Shown: one piece after another, positions 45,288 through 52,380 of the stretch
Numbering within the stretch: position 1 is the first letter of the stretch
Layout of the letters: each line of letters opens with the position of its first letter
Assembly (NCBI RefSeq): GCF_900090195.1
Contig: NZ_LT607803.1
Location: 5,172,229-5,236,228 of the forward strand
Length of the DNA: 64,000 bases
Origin: Variovorax sp. HW608
GTDB taxonomy: Bacteria; Pseudomonadota; Gammaproteobacteria; Burkholderiales; Burkholderiaceae_C
Direction: 5' to 3'
The notes under the pieces: generated by a model
The model's input: only the letters and a program-made list of their open reading frames with translations
The model's database searches: none
Told to the model about the DNA's origin: nothing
Position numbers and translations under genes: made by a program

Positions 45288-45377
45288 AGGTCTGCGCGCC
45301 TGCACGCGCCGCTCAGCCGGCGGCGACCTGTGTCCCGTTCACGATGCCAGTCTTGGGAAGGACAGCCATGGTCGCGG

Positions 45378-45692
45378 CTATGCCAGCGGCAGTTCACGCA
45401 GAAGATTGCTCCGCACCCACGTGAACGCACCCGCCTGCACATTCGCAGCCTGCCATTTCCTGAACTCCGGGTCGGCCGAAAGCGGGTCGGTGACCTTGGC
45501 GTATTCGCTTGCATTGTCGAAGCGCAGTTCGAGCACGTAGTTGCCGATCTCGCCCGCGGCAACGACCCACAGCCGCGCGTTGGTGGCGCCGTGGCGCTTC
45601 CAGAGCGCCGCACCGTTCTTTATCGCCTCCATGACGGCGCCGAGGTCGGCGCCCGGATTCGGTCTGAAGACATATCGCGCCTCGTAGGCCAT
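45378..45692 (-). CDS. NIPSNAP-family protein
   Basis: 104 aa ferredoxin-like-fold (dimeric alpha-beta barrel) protein: YEARYVFRPNPGADLGAVMEA, GNYVLELRFDNASEYAKVTDP. The start at 45692 has AAGGAGG seven bases upstream; a longer frame upstream lacks such a site. Family members are small cytoplasmic proteins of unclear function. Confidence 0.75.
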   Translation of the reverse strand: MAYEARYVFRPNPGADLGAVMEAIKNGAALWKRHGATNARLWVVAAGEIGNYVLELRFDNASEYAKVTDPLSADPEFRKWQAANVQAGAFTWVRSNLLRELPLA

Positions 45693-45880
45693 GGCATCCT
45701 CCTTTCGTGGTGAAGGGGAAGGGCCGCTATTCAAGCACCATGCGGGCCAGGTGGCAATCGGATTCGGAGTAGGCGTTTTCCGGCAGAGAATTTCGGCGCT
45801 CGCTGAACGCCCGACCCGGTGGGACGGGTTAATTTGCCGCCACGGACTCGGCAAGACCCCAAAAGTAATCCGGGACCGCG

Positions 45881-45918
45881 AAGGCCCTCCGATCGGACGC
45901 GAGTCGTCGGAGGGCCTT
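45881..45918 (-). terminator. Hairpin after small TM protein gene
   Basis: Perfect 12-bp stem AAGGCCCTCCGA (45881-45892) and TCGGAGGGCCTT (45907-45918) with a 14-nt loop, starting 14 bases beyond the stop of the minus-strand gene ending at 45932. U-tracts are short (TTT on the plus side), so it is a likely but not textbook intrinsic terminator and could act in both directions. Confidence 0.6.
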
Positions 45919-45931
45919 TGTCAATGCTTTG

Positions 45932-46180
45932 TCAGTGGAGCGTCTCGTGATTCGATGAATGAAGCACCCGCATGGCGTACATCATCAGGGCTGCGCCGCC
46001 TGCTGCCGCGATCAGCGTCGCGCGCACCGGCTGCTGCGCGATGTTCGCCTTGGTGCGCGCTGCGCAAACATCCAGTGTGCGTCTCAAGCCGTGCGGCGGG
46101 CTCTCGCCCGGTGTCAGCGGCGTGGTGGCCTCGAGCGCAGCGACGTCGGCGTCCGTCAACGGGGGTATGTTGGGTTGCAT
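45932..46180 (-). CDS. Small membrane-anchored protein
   Basis: 82 aa. Starts MQPNIPPLTDADVAALEA, with AGGAGA about a dozen bases upstream of the ATG at 46180. The C-terminal region IAQQPVRATLIAAAGGAALMMYAMR is a single membrane helix, reminiscent of the ribosome-associated ElaB/YqjD (DUF883) anchors but too short to assign. It could tether to the inner membrane. Function unknown. Confidence 0.6.
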   Translation of the reverse strand: MQPNIPPLTDADVAALEATTPLTPGESPPHGLRRTLDVCAARTKANIAQQPVRATLIAAAGGAALMMYAMRVLHSSNHETLH

Positions 46181-46332
46181 GTCCAAATTGCTCTCCTGAT
46201 GCCGTACAAAAAAGCATCTCAGCAGGACGGCCGGCCCCGGTGTCATCGTCTTGTCGAGTTTGCTGTAGGAGGAGCACGGGGGCATGATTCGCGCCCGCAC
46301 CCCTTGACCCCATTCCTTGTCATGAATGGAGA

Positions 46333-46818
46333 ATGAAATTGGTCAGCAAGAACACCATCTGTCTCTGGTACGACGGCACCGCCCTGGAGGCCGCACAGTT
46401 TTACGCCAAGACCTTTCCGGACAGCGCCGTGAAGGCCGTGCACCATGCGCCCGGCGACTATCCCGCCGGCAAGGAGGGCAATGTGTTGACGGTCGAGTTC
46501 ACCGTCATGGGCATCCCGTGCCTGGGGCTGAACGGCGGCCCGGCGTTCAAGCACAACGAGGCCTTCTCGTTCCAGGTCGCGACCGACGACCAGGCGGAAA
46601 CCGATCGACTGTGGAGCGCGATCGTCGGCAACGGCGGCGAGGAAAGCGCGTGCGGCTGGTGCAAGGACAAGTGGGGCCTGTCGTGGCAGATCACGCCCCG
46701 GGCGCTCACGGACGCGATCGCCGACCCGGACCGCGCGGCGGCCAAGCGCGCGTTCGAGGCGATGATGCAGATGAGAAAGATCGATATCGCGACCATCGAG
46801 GCGGCGCGGCGAGGCTGA
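46333..46818 (+). CDS. VOC superfamily protein, PhnB-like
   Basis: 161 aa glyoxalase/bleomycin-resistance fold protein of the 3-demethylubiquinone methyltransferase-like (PhnB) group: NTICLWYDGTALEAAQFYA, then GLNGGPAFKHNEAFSFQVA and WCKDKWGLSWQITP. Such proteins bind a metal in a paired beta-alpha-beta cup; the substrate is not known. The start at 46333 places the first strand at the N-terminus. Confidence 0.82.
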   Translation: MKLVSKNTICLWYDGTALEAAQFYAKTFPDSAVKAVHHAPGDYPAGKEGNVLTVEFTVMGIPCLGLNGGPAFKHNEAFSFQVATDDQAETDRLWSAIVGNGGEESACGWCKDKWGLSWQITPRALTDAIADPDRAAAKRAFEAMMQMRKIDIATIEAARRG

Positions 46819-46900
46819 GTCGCGTTGCCCCGAAGTGACCGGCCGCGATGTGCTACTTTCGTGCATGTGAGTGGCGCGCATCGCGCCTTGGAGTCACGAA

Positions 46901-47182
46901 ATGAAAGCAACCTGGAACGGCGTCACCCTCGCCGAGAGCGACGACACCGTGCTCGTCGAAGGCAATCACTACTTTCCCGCCGCATCGCTCAACCGCGAGT
47001 ATGTGAGCTTCAGCAACCACAGGACGACCTGCCCCTGGAAGGGCGCCGCGAGCTACTACTCGCTGCTGGTCAACGGCGAACTCAATCCCGACGCGGTGTG
47101 GTACTACGCCGACCCGAAGCCCGAAGCCGAGATGGTGCGCGACCGCGTCGCCTTCTGGAAGGGCGTGAAGGTGGGCGCGTGA
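46901..47182 (+). CDS. DUF427 family protein
   Basis: 93 aa with the family pattern ATWNGVTLAESDDTVLVEGNHYFP, then CPWKGAASYYSL and VWYYADPKPEA. A small beta-rich cytoplasmic domain of unknown activity. Stop overlaps the GTG start of the next gene (GTGA), so the pair is translationally coupled. Confidence 0.85.
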   Translation: MKATWNGVTLAESDDTVLVEGNHYFPAASLNREYVSFSNHRTTCPWKGAASYYSLLVNGELNPDAVWYYADPKPEAEMVRDRVAFWKGVKVGA

Positions 47183-47919
47183 GCGCGGCCTTCAGCCCAC
47201 CATTCACACCGCCCGACCGGCTTGTTCCCACGCTGCGCCAGGACGGCTATGCCGTGCTGAGTCCGGAGGGCGTGTCCGAATGGCTCGGCGTGCCGATCTC
47301 GGAGCTCGATACGCTGCATGCCGACTGGTTCCACCTGCCGCCTGACGACTACCTGAAGGACGGCGGACGCTATCGCACGCGGCGGCATGCCTGCTTCACG
47401 GTCGACGGCGCCGAGCTCGTGCAGGTGCCGCATCGCGCGCACTGGCAGCCGGTCGAGTACAACGCGCTGCACGGCGGCATGCAGCGCTGGTTCGCGCCGA
47501 TGCAGGAAGCCACGGTGGCGCTGCCCGTCTGGCAGCGGCTGATGCATGCGCTCGCCGATGCGGCGAGCGGGCTGCGCGGCGTGCAGCGCTGGTACGTGGA
47601 GGCGCACCAGTTCCGCATCGACACCGCCGACGGCATCGGACGCCCGACGCCCGAGGGTGCGCATCGCGATGGCGTGGACCTGGTGGCGGTCGCGCTCGTC
47701 GGCCGGCACAACATCAAGGGCGGCGAGACGCGCGTCTTCGAGGCCGCGGGCCGGCGCGGCGAGCGCTTCACGCTGACGGAGCCGTGGTCGCTGCTCCTGC
47801 TCGACGACGCGCGCGTGATCCACGAATCGACGCCGATCCAGCCGCTCATCGAAGGCGAAGCCGGCTGGCGCGACACGCTGGTCGTGACCTGCCGCGCAGG
47901 CGAATTCCAGGGTGACTGA
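47179..47919 (+). CDS. 2OG-Fe(II) dioxygenase family protein
   Basis: 246 aa, starting at GTG 47179 that overlaps the DUF427 stop. Carries an HxD facial-triad motif in GAHRDGVDLV (about residue 160), a distal His in RVIHEST and a following Arg-rich strand, matching the bacterial 2OG-Fe dioxygenase family. Likely hydroxylates an amino acid or similar small molecule. Coupling to DUF427 suggests a joint function. Confidence 0.8.
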   Translation: MSAAFSPPFTPPDRLVPTLRQDGYAVLSPEGVSEWLGVPISELDTLHADWFHLPPDDYLKDGGRYRTRRHACFTVDGAELVQVPHRAHWQPVEYNALHGGMQRWFAPMQEATVALPVWQRLMHALADAASGLRGVQRWYVEAHQFRIDTADGIGRPTPEGAHRDGVDLVAVALVGRHNIKGGETRVFEAAGRRGERFTLTEPWSLLLLDDARVIHESTPIQPLIEGEAGWRDTLVVTCRAGEFQGD

Positions 47920-48031
47920 ACCTCGCCGCGGACCGTAGAGTCCTACATCCGCAGGCCACGCCTTGGATGTACATTCGGGGCCGGTTCGCCCGCGAACCAG
48001 GAATCTGTTCTCTTCGATCAAGAGGTCTGCC

Positions 48032-48475
48032 ATGTTCAATCACATCCTGGTGCCCATCGACGGTTCCGAAACCTCGATGCTGGCGGTCAGCAAGGCCAGC
48101 GGGCTGGCGCTTGCTTTCGGCAGTCGCATCACGCTCATCCACGTGGTGGACAACTACCCCTTCATCGGCGTGGGCGCGGACTACGCGCTCGGCCAGAACG
48201 AATACCTGGCCGCCGCCACCAGCAGCGCCAATGCCGCACTCGCGCGCGGCGTCGCGGCGCTTGCGGCCGAGGGCCTGCACAGCGACCAGCGCGTGATCGA
48301 CGGCCACGTGGTGCACGAAGGCATCGTCGACACCGCGATCGCCATCGGCGCCGACCTGATCGTGATGGGCTCGCACGGCCGCACCGGCATCGAGAAGCTG
48401 CTGCTCGGCAGCGTGACGCAGCGCGTGCTGCAGGACGCGAAGTGCCCGGTGCTCGTCGTGAAGGGTGCGTTCTAG
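48032..48475 (+). CDS. Universal stress protein
   Basis: 147 aa UspA-fold protein: NHILVPIDGSETSMLAVSKA at the N-terminus and the ATP-binding type motif VMGSHGRTGIEKLLLGSVTQRVL near the C-terminus, indicating a nucleotide-binding Usp. ATG preceded by AAGAGGTC. Expressed singly; a small 6-7 bp dyad (GGTTCGC/GCGAACC, 47983-47998) lies in its leader. Confidence 0.9.
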   Translation: MFNHILVPIDGSETSMLAVSKASGLALAFGSRITLIHVVDNYPFIGVGADYALGQNEYLAAATSSANAALARGVAALAAEGLHSDQRVIDGHVVHEGIVDTAIAIGADLIVMGSHGRTGIEKLLLGSVTQRVLQDAKCPVLVVKGAF

Positions 48476-48484
48476 GGTCAGGCC

Positions 48485-49123
48485 CTAGACGAAGGGCGGC
48501 GCACTCTCGAAGCGACACGCGCGTCCATCGGCCGGATGCGCGAACTCGAGCATCGTCGCGTGCAGCAGCAGCCGTGGCGCGCGTTGGCGGATGGCTTCGC
48601 TGCCGTAGAGCGCATCGCCGAGGATCGGGTGGCCGATCGACAGCAGATGCACCCGCAGCTGATGGCTGCGGCCGGTGAGCGGTTCCAGCCACACGTGCGT
48701 GGCGTTGCGCTCGGGCAGCAGTTCCTTCACGCGCCAGCGCGTCCGGCTCGGTTTGCCGGCGGCGTCGATCTTCTGCAGCGGGCGACGCGGCCAGTCGGCC
48801 ATCAGCGGGGCGTCGATCAGCGACCACTCGTCGCGCACGGGCATCAAGCCATCCACGATGGCCTCGTAGCGCTTCTCCACTTGCCGGCTGGCGAATAGAT
48901 CGCCGAGCGCACGCTGCATCTCGAGGCTGCGCGCCATCAGCACGAGGCCGCTGGTCGCCATGTCGAGGCGGTGCACGACAAGCGCATCGGGCCAGCGCCG
49001 CTGGGCTCGTGCGCTCAGGCAGTCCTGCTTGTCTTCGCCGCGCCCCGGCACGCACAGCAGGCCGGCGGGCTTGTCGAGCACGAGCAGGTGAGGGTCCTCG
49101 TGGACCACTTGCAGGTCATTCAT
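48485..49123 (-). CDS. RluA-family RNA pseudouridine synthase
   Basis: 212 aa, catalytic Asp D54 in HRLDMATSG (residues 51-59), with VLDKPAGLLCVPG before and LTGRSHQLRVHLLSIGHPILGD after, both RluA hallmarks. No S4 domain, so it is a short RluA-type enzyme modifying 23S rRNA and/or tRNA. Convergent to the universal stress gene. Confidence 0.92.
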   Translation of the reverse strand: MNDLQVVHEDPHLLVLDKPAGLLCVPGRGEDKQDCLSARAQRRWPDALVVHRLDMATSGLVLMARSLEMQRALGDLFASRQVEKRYEAIVDGLMPVRDEWSLIDAPLMADWPRRPLQKIDAAGKPSRTRWRVKELLPERNATHVWLEPLTGRSHQLRVHLLSIGHPILGDALYGSEAIRQRAPRLLLHATMLEFAHPADGRACRFESAPPFV

Positions 49124-49167
49124 CGGGTGCCGAGTCTAGAAGAGCTTGCTCGGCTATCCTCGACCCG

Positions 49168-50409
49168 ATGTCCGTCGCCGCCGCTCCCGATCGAAGTTCC
49201 AGCTTTTCAGACCTGACGCGCGAGCGGCCCTTCATGCGACTGTGGTCCGCGCGCCTGTGCGGCACGGCGGCGAGCCAGATGCTGCTGGTCGCGATCGGCT
49301 GGCACATGTACGAGCTCACGCACAGCGCGTGGGACCTCGGCCTCGTCGGGCTCTACCAGTTCGTGCCGGCGCTGCTGCTCGCGCTGTGGGCCGGGCACGT
49401 GGTCGACCGCCACCATCGCGGGCGCATCGTCGCGGCGTGTTTCGCGGTGCAGGGCGCGGTCGCGCTCGTGCTTCTCCTTTCGGTGTACGGCGGCAAGGAT
49501 TCGCGCGCGCTGCTGCTGGGGCTTTCGCTGGTGCTCGGCGCGGTGCGCGCGTTCCAGATGCCGGCGCAGCAGGCGCTGACGCCGCTCCTGGTGTCGCCGA
49601 TGATGCTGCCGCGCGCGATGGCCTTCAGCTCCGCCGGCATGCAGGGCGCGATCATCGGCGGCCCGGCCCTCGGCGGCATGCTGTTCGTGGCCGGCATGGG
49701 CGTGGTGTACGGCGCGGCGTTGCTGTTCTTCGTGCTCGCTTCCGCGCTGGTGGTGCAACTGAAGTACGGCCACACGGCCATGCCGCGCGAGCCCGTGACC
49801 GCGAAGACGCTCCTGGCCGGCGTCGAGTTCATCTGGAAGCGCAAGCCGGTGCTGGGCGCGGTGTCGCTCGATCTGTTCGCGGTGCTGCTCGGCGGCGCGG
49901 TGGCGCTGCTGCCGATCTATGCCAAGGACATCCTCCACACCGGGCCGTGGGGCCTCGGGCTGCTGCGCGGCGCGCCGGCGGTGGGTGCGCTGGTGATGTC
50001 GATCTACCTCACGCGCCACCCGGTGGAGCGCGGCATCGGGCGCATGCTGCTGCTGGCCGTGGCGCTGTTCGGCCTGTGCATGATCGTCTTTGGCGTCTCG
50101 CGCAACTTCGTCGTCTCGCTGGTCGCGCTGGCGGTCTCGGGCGGCGCGGACATGGTCAACGTGGTGATCCGGCAGACGCTGGTGCAGCTCGAAACGCCCG
50201 ATGCGATGCGCGGCCGGGTGAGCGCGGTGAATTCGATCTTCATCGGCGCCAGCAATCAGCTGGGCGAATTCGAATCGGGCGCGACCGCGGCGCTGCTCGG
50301 GCCGGTCGGCTCGGTGGTGGCCGGCGGCATCGGCACGGTGCTGGTGGCGGCCTGCTGGTTCCGGCTCTTCCCGTCGCTGGCGCAGCGCGACCGGCTCGCC
50401 AGGGGCTAG
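49168..50409 (+). CDS. MFS transporter, EntS/MFS_3-like
   Basis: 413 aa, about 12 TM segments: begins with RERPFMRLWSARLCGTAASQ and has the FQMPAQQALTPLLVSPMMLPRAM region typical of enterobactin-exporter-like MFS_3 proteins. Probably exports a drug or siderophore-like compound. Its stop overlaps the end of the convergent ferredoxin gene by 4 nt. Start at 49168 chosen as the first ATG after a promoter-like gap. Confidence 0.85.
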   Translation: MSVAAAPDRSSSFSDLTRERPFMRLWSARLCGTAASQMLLVAIGWHMYELTHSAWDLGLVGLYQFVPALLLALWAGHVVDRHHRGRIVAACFAVQGAVALVLLLSVYGGKDSRALLLGLSLVLGAVRAFQMPAQQALTPLLVSPMMLPRAMAFSSAGMQGAIIGGPALGGMLFVAGMGVVYGAALLFFVLASALVVQLKYGHTAMPREPVTAKTLLAGVEFIWKRKPVLGAVSLDLFAVLLGGAVALLPIYAKDILHTGPWGLGLLRGAPAVGALVMSIYLTRHPVERGIGRMLLLAVALFGLCMIVFGVSRNFVVSLVALAVSGGADMVNVVIRQTLVQLETPDAMRGRVSAVNSIFIGASNQLGEFESGATAALLGPVGSVVAGGIGTVLVAACWFRLFPSLAQRDRLARG

Positions 50410-50687
50410 AAGACGGCGAATGCGTAGGGCACGTCCAGCGTGACGTCGCCTTCCGGCTCGGCGACGCAGGGCAGGATCCAGCCCTCGGCCTTTTCCTCGG
50501 CGCTCACGCCGGGCCATTCGATGCGGTAGCGGATCCGGCCCGCGACCAGCTTGCACAGGCAGGTGCGGCAGGTGCCGTTGCGGCAGGAACTCGGCAGCTC
50601 GATGCCGCCGGCTTCCGCGGCTTCCAGGAGTGTGCGGTCGGCTTCGAGGTCGAAGTGGAAGCCGCCGGGTTGAACGATCGCTTTCAT
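50406..50687 (-). CDS. [2Fe-2S] plant-type ferredoxin
   Basis: 93 aa. Cluster Cys at 35, 40, 43 and 74 (CRNGTCRTCLC plus ILPCVAEP), the CX4CX2C...C plant-type pattern. A soluble electron carrier, partner unknown. The start at 50687 is typical for the family; an ATG at 50699 adds four residues. Divergent from a GNAT gene with a 44-bp gap. Confidence 0.88.
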   Translation of the reverse strand: MKAIVQPGGFHFDLEADRTLLEAAEAGGIELPSSCRNGTCRTCLCKLVAGRIRYRIEWPGVSAEEKAEGWILPCVAEPEGDVTLDVPYAFAVF

Positions 50688-50731
50688 CGGCAGCGACAAT
50701 ACGCCCCTTTACCGATCGTTTCCCTGCATTC

Positions 50732-51247
50732 ATGTCCGATTTCGAAGTTCGCCCCGCCACCCTGCGCGACGCCAAGGCCGTCGCCGAAGTCCATGCCGCC
50801 GCCGCACGGGCCGCCTACGAGGGCCTCCTCCCCGAAGACCAGCTGCGCGCACTGACGCCCGCCACGCGCGAGGCCAAGTGGCGCGAGGCGATCGAGTACG
50901 CCGAACCGCAGGTGCATGTGGTCGAGCTCGGCGGCGAAGTCGTCGGTTTCGTCGGCTTCGACCGTTCGCGCGATCCGAAGACGCCGTCGACCACCGGCGA
51001 GATCTGGTCCCTCTACGTCAAGCCCGAGCACTGGGACAAGGGCCTGGGCGTCGCGCTGTGGGACGCCGCGCGCGAAGGCCTCGAGGAAGAGGGCTGCACC
51101 GTCGTGACCATCTGGGTGCCGCTGCGCAACGACCGCGCGATCCGTTTCTGCGAACTCGCCGGCTTCAAGCGCGAGATGAAGACCGCCAAGACCACCGCGA
51201 TCGGCACCGTGAAGATCGAGGAAATCCGCCTCAAGCGAAACGTCTGA
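50732..51247 (+). CDS. GNAT-family N-acetyltransferase
   Basis: 171 aa. Core acetyl-CoA-binding segment IWSLYVKPEHWDKGLGVALWDAA and the following beta strand TVVTIWVPLRNDRAIRFCELAGF are characteristic. Acceptor unknown. The ATG at 50732 starts the domain directly; upstream in-frame codons overlap the divergent ferredoxin gene and are rejected. Confidence 0.88.
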   Translation: MSDFEVRPATLRDAKAVAEVHAAAARAAYEGLLPEDQLRALTPATREAKWREAIEYAEPQVHVVELGGEVVGFVGFDRSRDPKTPSTTGEIWSLYVKPEHWDKGLGVALWDAAREGLEEEGCTVVTIWVPLRNDRAIRFCELAGFKREMKTAKTTAIGTVKIEEIRLKRNV

Positions 51248-51265
51248 CCCTCCGAGCACCCACCG

Positions 51266-52147
51266 ATGGCCACCAGCCTGCTGCTGCTTCTCGATGACAT
51301 CGCGACGGTGCTCGACGATGTGTCCTTGCTCACCAAGGTCGCGGCCAAGAAGACGGCGGGCGTGCTCGGCGACGACCTGGCGCTGAACGCGCAGCAGGTC
51401 GCGGGCGTGCGGGCCAGCCGCGAGCTGCCGGTGGTCTGGGCGGTGTGCAAGGGGTCGTTCGTCAACAAGGCGATCCTGGTGCCGGCGGCGCTCCTGATCG
51501 GCACCTGGCTGCCCTGGCTGGTCACGCCGCTCCTGATGATCGGCGGCGCGTTCCTGTGCTTCGAGGGCGCGGAAAAGCTCGCGCACCGGTTCCTGCACAA
51601 GGCCGAGCACGCGATCGAGACGCAGCAGCACGAGCAGGCCGTCGCCAACACGGCGATCGACCTGGTCGCGGCCGAGAAGGCCAAGGTCAAGGGGGCGGTG
51701 CGCACCGATTTCATCCTCTCGGCCGAGATCATCGCGATCACGCTCGGCACGGTGCAGGGCCAGCCTTTCCTGACGCAGCTCAGCGTGCTGGTGGGCATCG
51801 CGATCGTGATGACCATCGGCGTCTACGGGCTGGTCGCCGGCATCGTGCGGCTGGACGACATGGGCTACTACCTCAGCCAGCGCGGCAACGCCGCCGTGCA
51901 GGCGGTGGGCCGCGTGCTGGTCGGCGCGGCGCCCTGGCTCATGAAGGCGCTTTCCGTCCTCGGCACGGTCGCGATGTTCCTCGTCGGCGGGGGCATCCTC
52001 GTGCATGGCCTGCCGGCCCTCGGGCACGCGATCCAGGCCTGGGGCGCGCTGGCCTCGCTGCTCGGCAACGCGGCCTTTGGCGTGATCGCCGGCGCGATCG
52101 TGCTGGCGGCGGTCGAGGGCGTGAAGCGGCTTCGCGCACCGCGCTGA
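51266..52147 (+). CDS. DUF808 (YedI-like) membrane protein
   Basis: 293 aa inner-membrane protein, with the invariant start LLLLLDDIATVLDDVSLLTKVAAKKTAGVLGDDLA split over the first 40 residues and several TM segments after residue 70. The family is widespread and uncharacterised. Located 18 bp after the GNAT gene, so likely cotranscribed. Confidence 0.88.
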   Translation: MATSLLLLLDDIATVLDDVSLLTKVAAKKTAGVLGDDLALNAQQVAGVRASRELPVVWAVCKGSFVNKAILVPAALLIGTWLPWLVTPLLMIGGAFLCFEGAEKLAHRFLHKAEHAIETQQHEQAVANTAIDLVAAEKAKVKGAVRTDFILSAEIIAITLGTVQGQPFLTQLSVLVGIAIVMTIGVYGLVAGIVRLDDMGYYLSQRGNAAVQAVGRVLVGAAPWLMKALSVLGTVAMFLVGGGILVHGLPALGHAIQAWGALASLLGNAAFGVIAGAIVLAAVEGVKRLRAPR

Positions 52148-52305
52148 GGCGCCGCCAGATTCGGCGCCGCCCGCGAGGCGGCGGGCACCAATCCGGGGCG
52201 ACGGGCGTCGCCAAAACGCGCCTTGCACCGCCCAATAACCCAAGTTTTGTAACTATTTTGTTGCATATCTGCGACTGCGCACCGTTTATGTGACTTTCTC
52301 CCAAC

Positions 52306-52348
52306 GAAAATGAATACCTCGGCATTACAGTCGTAAGTATTCGTTTTC
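52306..52348. promoter_or_regulatory. AT-rich leader with inverted repeat upstream of autotransporter
   Basis: The 233-bp gap after DUF808 is markedly AT-rich for this genome. It contains a 12-bp inverted repeat with one mismatch, GAAAATGAATAC (52306-52317) and GTATTCGTTTTC (52337-52348), 19-bp spacer. It sits 33 bases before the GTG start and may be an operator or a leader hairpin controlling the autotransporter gene. Confidence 0.5.
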
Positions 52349-52380
52349 AGTCCCGAGTCGGTGGAAGGGAGAGCAAGCTC

